A stretch of 64,000 nt of DNA, taken from positions 34,446,292-34,510,291 of the forward strand of contig NC_030854.1 of assembly GCF_000208745.1 (NCBI RefSeq), in the 5' to 3' direction. The position numbers and the translations under genes are program-made. Below the pieces are notes generated by a model. It was not told the DNA's origin. It did no database searches and was given only the letters and a program-made list of their open reading frames with translations. Positions 56,401-64,000 of this stretch are shown here, in pieces. Source of the DNA: Theobroma cacao (lineage: Eukaryota; Streptophyta; Magnoliopsida; Malvales; Malvaceae). The stretch's first letter is position 1; each line of letters opens with the position of its first letter.

Positions 56401-59400
56401 CAACTAGAAGCGAAAAGAACATGCTAACATGCTAAAATCTCCGAAACAAGGGTACAACAATAGGAATTGTGCTAATAATATAAATTCACATAAAATTAAT
56501 AAACTTACCTGTGGGTGTATAAAATAAAATTAATAAACTTTGTTTTGTAAATAAAGCCACGGCATGGAAATCTTGGCTGTTACGTCCAGCAACATGCATG
56601 TGGTGTGCATGTGAGAGGCCAATTCCAAACGGTGGCGATTTCTTTTAAGAAGCTGTTGGCTTGAGACTTTCCTTATTCCTGTGGTTTCTCATCACATTCA
56701 TAGCTGTAGTTTCTCATCACATTCATAGCTGGACTTGGAATTGCACTTGAATGTTAGCTATTTCAGCAGAGTCAGGATTTCACGTTTGAGGAGCGAGTGG
56801 GTTGATCGTGGAGTCTTGAAGTAGTGGGGTTGAAAATAATTTTATTATAATAGGTTTTGTTTTAGTCGTTTTAAGTCTATTAAAATTAGTTGTTAACTAA
56901 TTGTTACGGAGTATCTCACCAAATAAAAATAAGTACAATATTCTTTAAGTTTTAATCGAAATTTCAAACAAATTCATTAATTTTTAAAATGGATACTTCG
57001 TTTTTAAAAAAAATATTTCGCTAGGCATATAAATTAAACCGTTAATCAATTATTAATGTTTTTATTAATTTGATACGTGACAATATTAAAAAATAATTTT
57101 ATTTTTTATTAATTTTAAAAATTACTATTTTACATCTTTTGCGAGTAAAAAAATCACGAAGCATCCCTCGCTCTGCTCTCTTGTGCTCCTTGAATTTTTT
57201 TTTTCAAAAATAATTATATGATAATAATTTTTAAAATTAATAAAAAAACATATTTTAATTTTTTTATGTTTTTTGTTAACAATATTTACACTTTTAAAAT
57301 AGAGTATCTATTTCTAATACTGATAGATTTACGTGAAATTATGTGGGTGAGAGTAGTTTACCCAATAAAAATTATTGTATGAACAAAACCATAAATTTTT
57401 TTTTAAAAAACAAAAATATATTATAAAATTTTAAAAATTTTGAAGAGGTGAGCCCCTACTAGACCCATTCCTTCCGCCACCATATTAATGTAGTACATTT
57501 TTCATAGTAATAATAAGTTTTAAAAAGGCCCTAACAAGGGCATTCCCTAGAAATTAAAATATTCATTATTTTCAATGTACATTTTCCCTAAGTTTGTGAA
57601 AAAAATAAAAGAGAATAAATAATTAAAATGATGTAGACCTAAAATAGAAATCATACCCTAAAATGTGATATTTCAACATAGGAGAAATAAAATTTTAGTG
57701 TGGCATGATGAAATCGTAATGCAAGGATGAGGACATGATTTCCATTGATGTAGTTGTGTCTTAGAGTGCAATTAATACTGAAATCTCTTTTGGAATGCCA
57801 TTATTATTATTATTGCAAGATAACTATTTTGTAATAATTACAAACTTTTTGTTTCAAATTTTAAAATTTAAGCATCGCTATGCTTCAAAACTTATAAAAA
57901 TTCATATCTTAGTATCTATTTTTTTTTATGATGAGAAATCGATTGAAAATAAAATCTAAAGATGCATGAAAGCTTTAAATAAGGAATTAAAGTCAAATTT
58001 ACTACTATACTATGGTTCGATATTGAATTTTGTCATTGTCCTTTAATATAATTGAATTTTATAATTATGCTTTTAATTTTATTGATTTTTTAATAAAAAT
58101 AACAAATTTGAAAAATTTTATGACATATTTCATTAATGCAAGTGATAAATTTTTGTAAAATTGATTAATTTTTTTCAAAAATCAACAAAGTAAAAATATA
58201 ATGAAAAAAATTTAATATTAACTTATATTATAACCACAAATTAGATCGTAATCTTTTTAACTAACCATTCATATTTTTATTGAATTAAAATATCAAAATT
58301 CATGCCTTATACTAAGTTAACATTTTACAATCAGATTAAATCAGTGCAAATTGCTATTGCTTATTCATACATATAATGCTTAGAATTTACCAATTAATTT
58401 TGTTTCTAATTGTTCCTTATGTATTTTTATTATGAATTCAAACATTAATTTTAAGGGTATTTTGGAAAAAAAATTAATATGAATTTTTTTTACTTTGTAA
58501 ACTTTTAGCCACTTGTTTTGGCAATGGAGTAAGAAGGGCATTGTTGGCGTATTATGACTTTCTAAAATTCCTATTCAACATCCAATTAGAGAGTGACACG
58601 TGCCAACAAATATGACGTGTTCAAACATTATTGGGTCTAACCTGTTGGCAAATTTTCGTAGAATTTGAAGTGATTTTGATTACGCTACCGTTTTATTGAA
58701 ATAAAATAATCAATTCACGCACAACATGCTAAATTGAAAAAAATAAAGGAGCTAAGAGAGGAAAGTCAGAAGCTCAACAAAAGTCGTTAAGCAAAAAATA
58801 AATAAAATAAAAAACATTTTTTAAATAATTAATTAATTTAAAATATTTTTAGTGTATTATCCAATAAAAACTTCTTAAACTCTCTTCTCATTTTATTATT
58901 TCTAATTTCCTTTTATTCTTCCCAAAATTCATAAATTATTTTAGTGTGTCTATTACTAATGGCTATAAAATTCTTTGACAAAATCAAAAGTAAAGCATTT
59001 TTCATTTTTTATCTAAAAAGAAAAACAAAAAAGAAAGCATTAAAAAAGAAGCTTTAATCATCATTATCTTCTTTTTTTTACTTGGAATTTGAAAAATATT
59101 AAAAATTATTATATATATTTATATTAAAAATACAGTCATTTATATATATTTTTTACAATATCAATATATAAAATATTATCATATCTTTTAAATAAACTAA
59201 AAAATTAAAAATTTTAAAAAATAAATACTCATAAATTTAAAAATATTTATTTTTTATTTTTATAATTTTATAAAATAATACATCAAATATAAACTCATTA
59301 TTTATTATCGGTAAAATTGGAATAAAAAATTATTAGGGCTCATTGAGAGGACAATATTGTCATTTAGTAAAAAGAACTTGCATATATTTGTCATCTCATT

Positions 59401-59590
59401 CACTAACTTCCGACATGTACAACCGTTTAACGAGTTTACAACTAACATTGAAATACTTAAAACTTCCAAAAAAAAAATAAAATACTTAAAGAGGAAAAAT
59501 GCTGCAAAAAGGGCAAAAGCAAAAAACATGTTCACTTTTTTTATTTTTTTTCCCTTTTTAAGACGTGATTTAGATCTTGTAAATTACTCT
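56400..59590. other. Long AT-rich intergenic region
   Basis: More than 3 kb without a supported gene. It holds a small tandem duplication (below), many A/T runs and weak repeat-like wording (56850-57450), but no class could be assigned. Confidence 0.45.
56680..56729. repeat. Tandem duplication, 2 x 25 bp
   Basis: tgtggtttctcatcacattc(atagc) and tgtagtttctcatcacattc(atagc) adjoin. Confidence 0.8.
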
Positions 59591-59596
59591 TTAGGC

Positions 59597-59651
59597 CACG
59601 TGGCAGCATAGAAAGGACAAAGCGTTACGTGGACCCAATTCTCACGCGCGT
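59597..59651 (+). promoter_or_regulatory. Cluster of ACGT and CGCG elements, promoter of the ANK-RCC1 gene
   Basis: Within 55 bases: CACGTG in ccacgtggc (59597-59602, a G-box/ABRE core), tACGTGg (59626-59632) and acgcgcgt (59644-59651, CGCG-box type). G-boxes bind bZIP and bHLH factors and CGCG boxes bind CAMTA factors. They lie just before a CT-rich leader starting near 59730. Confidence 0.5.
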
Positions 59652-59699
59652 CATAACGTAAAAAGCGCAAGGTCAAAATCGCCAACATAAAATTTGAGT

Positions 59700-61066
59700 T
59701 CCCCAAAGTACCCCTTTTGTCTTGTGTTGAACCTTATTTCCTTCTCTCTCTCAATGTTCTCTGAGTTATGTTTTTTACGCCTTTTGATTCTTTGGGTATA
59801 TTCTTTAGCTTTGATTCTCTATGTAACAGGAAATAAAGGGGGGAAAAAAAAAAATTCTTCGCTTCATTTTTTCATAATTCTTCTTCGAAGTTCCGACAGT
59901 TTCTTTTGGGAGTTTCTCTCTGAGGTGAGGCAAAAACTTTTGTTTTCTTTGTTTTTCAACATTCAATTGGAAAAATGTAGTCTTTTCTTCATTTCTCTTT
60001 TGTTTTTGTCGAATTTATTGAGAATATGGTAATGGGTATTTTTTTGTGTGTGGGGTTTTTGTTATTTGAGCTGCCATTGGTGAAGGTGGGAACTTGAGAA
60101 ACTATGGTATTTGTTGGGAAGTCTTTTTGATTTATTGGTGTGATTTCTAATGATGGGTATTGGTTAATTTCATGTAATTTTGGATCTAGAAATTGAGTTT
60201 CCTATGATTGATCTGTTATACCCTTTTGCTCTTTATCTAAAATTTGCATCTTGGTTTGGTTGTAGAGCTTTGCTTGTAATTGTTTACGTTAGAATAATAA
60301 TCCGCTTCTTAGAAGTGAATCAGTCTAAAGCCATTGCCTCTCTCTCTCTCTCTCTCTCTAATGCCTATTATAGTATTATTTGAGACCTACTTTCAGATAC
60401 TNTCTCTCTCTCTCTCTCTCTCTAATGCCTATTATAGTATATTTGAGACCACTTTCAGATCAAACGTTTCTTCCTTTTTAATATTGCAAGCAAAGCTGTT
60501 TTTGGCTCTTTGCAGTAGAGTTTGTAATTTATTTTTATATTTACATCATAAAATTGCAATGTTTGGTTGTCTTTATAGTAATTGAGTTGATTTTATGTTG
60601 CTTATTTTTTTTCTACAAGGTATGTTATGCTGACAAGTGAAATTTTAAATGCAGCATGTCACTTCACTTGTTTACGAGGAGATATGTTTCTTCCTCATGA
60701 ACGCTGATGGGGGTTTGTGAATGGTTGTTGAAACTGGTATGTCTTTTTAATAAAGATACTGAAGATGATGGCGGGATGATATGTTATTGACACAACTCTG
60801 CATTTAAATGGAAACATATTCTAGACTCTGTTGATTTCTTGAATATAATATGGACTAGATGGAATAAACTACCTAGAAGGCTGTGGTTGTTGGTTTGGCG
60901 TGTGCTAAATTCTTTATAGGCATTTGGAGAACCTCTTTGGATTGGCATAATCTAGTGAAGGCACAATGTTAAGCAGCAGCTATCTGCTGTGACTTCTGAA
61001 CAGTAATTTTCTATAACTTAAAAAGAGTATTTATAGATTATTCCCTCAATATATAAAGTAGTGGAG
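59700..61066 (+). other. Leader region of the ANK-RCC1 gene with intron(s)
   Basis: A pyrimidine-rich start (ccttctctctctc), a possible donor at ctgag/gtgagg (about 59921) and possible acceptors such as tgcag near 60655 suggest one or more leader introns before the ATG at 61067. No coding exon is needed to start the conserved protein. Confidence 0.4.
60338..60462. repeat. CT microsatellites with duplicated flank around an N
   Basis: A (CT)n run (60338-60359) plus about 40 bases (aatgcctattatagtat..actttcagat) is followed by an N at 60402 and then the same CT run and the same 40 bases with single-base differences. Probably an assembly artefact; see findings. Confidence 0.8.
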
Positions 61067-63972
61067 ATGTTAACTTTATCTCAAGGACAGAAGCAGAACC
61101 CCCAAAAATCCATGCGAAAAATCTTACCTAGTGGGTCAAATAAAGATTTGTGGCTTGCCGTGCGAGAAGGGTCCTTGGCTGATGTAGATTCAGCATTGGC
61201 ACTTTTGAAGAAGAATGGAGGTAATATCAATTCAAGGAACAGTTTTGGCTTGACTCCCCTTCACATTGCAACTTGGAGAAACCACATTCCTATTATTCGG
61301 AGGCTTCTAGAGGCTGGTGCTGATCCTGATGCTAGGGTGTGTAATTCTTCTCATCCCTTAGTTGATCTGAGTGCTTTCAAGTTTGTAATCGGTGCCTATC
61401 AAGTATCCTGCCTTATAATGTCTACGATCTTGTGTTAGACATCATGAATTCATAAAGATGTTATGATGGTCAAATTAGGTTCAATCCTCTTTCCATGACA
61501 CTTCAGAATCTATATTTCAGGATGGAGAATCAGGATGGAGTAGCCTTCACAGGGCTCTGCATTTTGGTCATCTTGCTGTAGCAAGTGTCCTCCTTCAGTC
61601 TGGTGCTTTAATTACATTGGAAGATTCAAAATGTAGAACACCTGTAGATCTTCTATCTGGACCTGTGTTGCAGGTTTTTGGAAGTGGGCATGATTCAGGT
61701 ACCTGCCAGTGTCTTGACATGTTGGAAAGGATCTGATTGTTTAATGGAAACCAAATCTATCTGTGTTAAAGTTTAACATAGTTTTATTTTGTGGTTTCAG
61801 TAGCTACTGAGGTTTTTAGCTGGGGAAGTGGTGTAAACTATCAACTTGGAACAGGAAATGCTCACATACAAAAGTTACCATGCAAACTTGATTCATTTCA
61901 TGGTTCGATAATCAAGTTAGTTTCTGCTTCTAAGTTCCATAGTGTAGCTGTTACTGCTCGAGGAAAAGTGTACACCTGGGGTTTTGGAAGGGGGGGCCGT
62001 CTGGGGCACCCTGACTTTGACATCCATAGGTAAAATATTTCTTGTGTCTTATATAAGACAGAGTCTTAGCAGCTTTAATGATACTTCAACAAGGAATTCT
62101 AGTTTTAAATTTAAGCCATGGGAACTCTATACATTGAATCTTGTTGATTTAACATTTCCATCATGTTCTTCTGGTTTTGAAATACCATACTGAAAATTTT
62201 AAAAAGTGTGGGATAGTTTATTCATTTTTTTAATCTATTTTGGGGTAAAGAGGGTCACGTGAATCAACAATCATGAAGACCATGTGAGTCAACAATCATG
62301 AACATATTATTTGTCTTTTGTACTTGTCAGCGGTCAAGCTGCAGTTATCACTCCCCGCCAAGTGACTTCTGGTTTGGGGGCTCGTCGGGTGAAAGCAATT
62401 GCTGCAGCTAAACATCACACTGTAATTGCTACTGAGGGTGGGGAAGTGTTCACTTGGGGATCTAATAGAGGTAAAAACTTATGGGTTATGCTAGCAAGAT
62501 TTGATGACCATATGAGATAGTTGTTTCCTCAAGTGAATTTTTCCCTTTATTTTGTTAATTGAATCAAAATCACTTACATTCTACTTGTTGATCAGAAAAA
62601 TAATGCTCTGCATTATGTTTCAAATTACAAATCAAGGACTTATTGACAAGAAATGTTGACATAGACTTCATCTTGTGTTGTTCAGAGGGTCAGCTGGGCT
62701 ATACGTCTGTGGATACCCAACCAACACCACGTAGAGTAAGTTCACTTAGATCAAGGATAGTTGCTGTTGCAGCTGCAAATAAGCATACTGCTGTTGTCTC
62801 TAAGTCTGGTGAAGTTTTCACATGGGGCTGCAACAGAGAGGGTCAACTTGGTTATGGCACCTCTAATTCAGCATCAAATTACACACCAAGAATAGTTGAG
62901 TACTTGAAAGGCAAGGTCTTTATAGGTGTTGCGACTGCAAAATATCACACGATTGTGTTGGGAGCTGACGGAGAGGTAAATTATACCAGCATATATGATT
63001 ATTGTTATTAAATTGATCTCTGCTTGCACTAATCCTTAATCCTTTATGCTTGGATTCAAATTTCATGAATATATTGTGGACTAGCTCTAATCAGGGTGTG
63101 TTCCAACATCATAGTTTGAGCTTTGTTTTTACACATTTTGTAGAATGAGAGCATGTTTTTGGACTATGGGGCTAACTACTATATGGCAGGTATATACTTG
63201 GGGTCATCGACTTGTTACACCTAAACGTGTTGTCATTGCTAGAAATCTCAAAAAGAGTGGAAGCACCCCTATGAAATTCCATCGAATGGAACGACTTCAT
63301 GTGGTTGCAATAGCTGCTGGGATGGTGCATAGCATGGCTTTGACTGAAGATGGAGCATTATTTTATTGGGTTTCCTCAGATCCTGATCTTAGATGCCAAC
63401 AGGTTCTATTCAACTGTCTTTGTTGATTTTTCTTTCCCACAATTCAAACATATTATTTACCTCCTCTGGATGAATTTGTACAGCTATATTCATTGTGTGA
63501 AAAAAAAATGGTGAGCATTTCTGCTGGCAAGTATTGGGCTGCTGCTGCGACCGCTACAGGTGATGTTTACATGTGGGATGGCAAGAAAGGTAAGGACAAA
63601 CCACCAGTTGCAACCCGGTTACATGGTGTTAAGAGGGCTACTTCAGTTTCAGTTGGTGAAACTCATCTTTTGACTATTGGTTCTCTCTATCACCCTGTCT
63701 ATCCTCCCAATATGCCCATAAGTGATCAGGCACCGAAGTTGAACAATGATGAAGTAGAAGAATTTGATGAGGAATTTATGTTTAATGATTCAGAATCTAG
63801 TAGTATGAGATCATCTGTACATAAAAATGTTTCCGAGGAGAAGCCAGTACCAAGCTTAAAGAGTCTTTGTGAGAAAGTGGCAGCAGAGTGTCTAGTGGAG
63901 CCACGAAATGCAATTCAATTACTTGAAATTGCAGATTCACTTGGGGCTGAGGATCTGAGGAAGCATTGCGAG
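61067..63972 (+). CDS. Ankyrin-RCC1 repeat protein (IBTK-like), 3' truncated by the window
   Basis: Plant relatives of IBTK carry ankyrin repeats, an RCC1 propeller and BTB domains, the last used for CUL3 ubiquitin ligase docking; the BTB part would lie beyond the window. Exons: 61067-61336, 61521-61698, 61801-62029, 62331-62470, 62686-62975, 63190-63402 and 63484-63972 (donor), 603 residues seen. Ankyrin repeats about 30-140 (NSFGLTPLHIATWRNHIPII, GWSSLHRALHFGHLAVASVL). RCC1 blades: VFSWGSGVNYQLGTG, VYTWGFGRGGRLGHP, VFTWGSNREGQLGY, VFTWGCNREGQLGYG, VYTWGHRL, FYWVSSDP and VYMWDGKKG; the last two lack the usual WG. An acidic stretch (DEVEEFDEEF) follows. I start at the ATG at 61067 (MLTLSQGQ); an upstream in-frame GTG is not used. 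Confidence 0.9.
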
Positions 63973-64000
63973 GTATTCTCCTCAAAGGTCTTAACAATTA

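Overview
The window is nuclear DNA of a flowering plant, almost certainly a eudicot. Genes are split by short AT-rich GT-AG introns, intergenic DNA is very AT-rich, and the families present (COMT-type O-methyltransferases, phytocyanins, membrane-anchored Hsp20-like proteins, annexin, DCD, BPA1-like and ANK-RCC1 proteins) are plant families, as are the transposons (Ty3 chromovirus, PIF/Harbinger, Mutator, hAT and CACTA-like pieces). A rosid would fit, but I cannot name the species. One N (60402) shows it is an assembled sequence.

Layout. 1-2.8 kb: AT-rich repeats and a CACTA-like terminus. 2.9-12.4 kb: a methyltransferase cluster with one intact four-exon gene, one pseudogene carrying a MITE and a probable solo LTR, and a fragment of a third copy; a GC-rich island and nested transposons lie between. 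12.4-17.6 kb: a hAT-like element, one GPI-type phytocyanin gene, a GC-rich probable LINE 3' end, a Mutator-like element and a degenerate tRNA-Leu. 18-27.8 kb: a tandem triplication of Pro/Trp-tailed phytocyanins; the first and third copies look intact and the middle one is frameshifted. 27.9-35 kb: four genes for small Hsp20-like proteins with a C-terminal membrane anchor (RTM2-like); a fifth remnant lies inside the phytocyanin array, so the old duplication unit probably held both families. 36.1-41.8 kb: a decayed Ty3/gypsy element with both LTRs and a perfect 5-bp target duplication. 42.6-44.1 kb: an annexin gene (minus strand). 45-45.9 kb: two abutting fold-back repeats. 48.3-50.6 kb: a DCD-domain gene with a disturbed 3' end. 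52.2-55.6 kb: an RRM gene like BPA1 (binding partner of ACD11). 59.6-64 kb: promoter and first seven coding exons of an ankyrin-RCC1 (IBTK-like) gene that runs off the window.

These are separate nuclear genes, not an operon. The themes are local tandem duplication with decay (methyltransferases, phytocyanins, RTM2-like proteins) and repeated transposon insertion, which the paralogous empty sites let one read in detail. No new enzymatic or defence system is evident. The most unusual items are the RTM2-like cluster with a shared upstream palindrome, the phytocyanin trio with a lengthened copper loop and Trp-Pro tail, and the Mutator-like element with possible captured sequence. Splice sites were placed by eye from GT-AG, reading frame and family conservation. 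UTR limits are mostly unknown.
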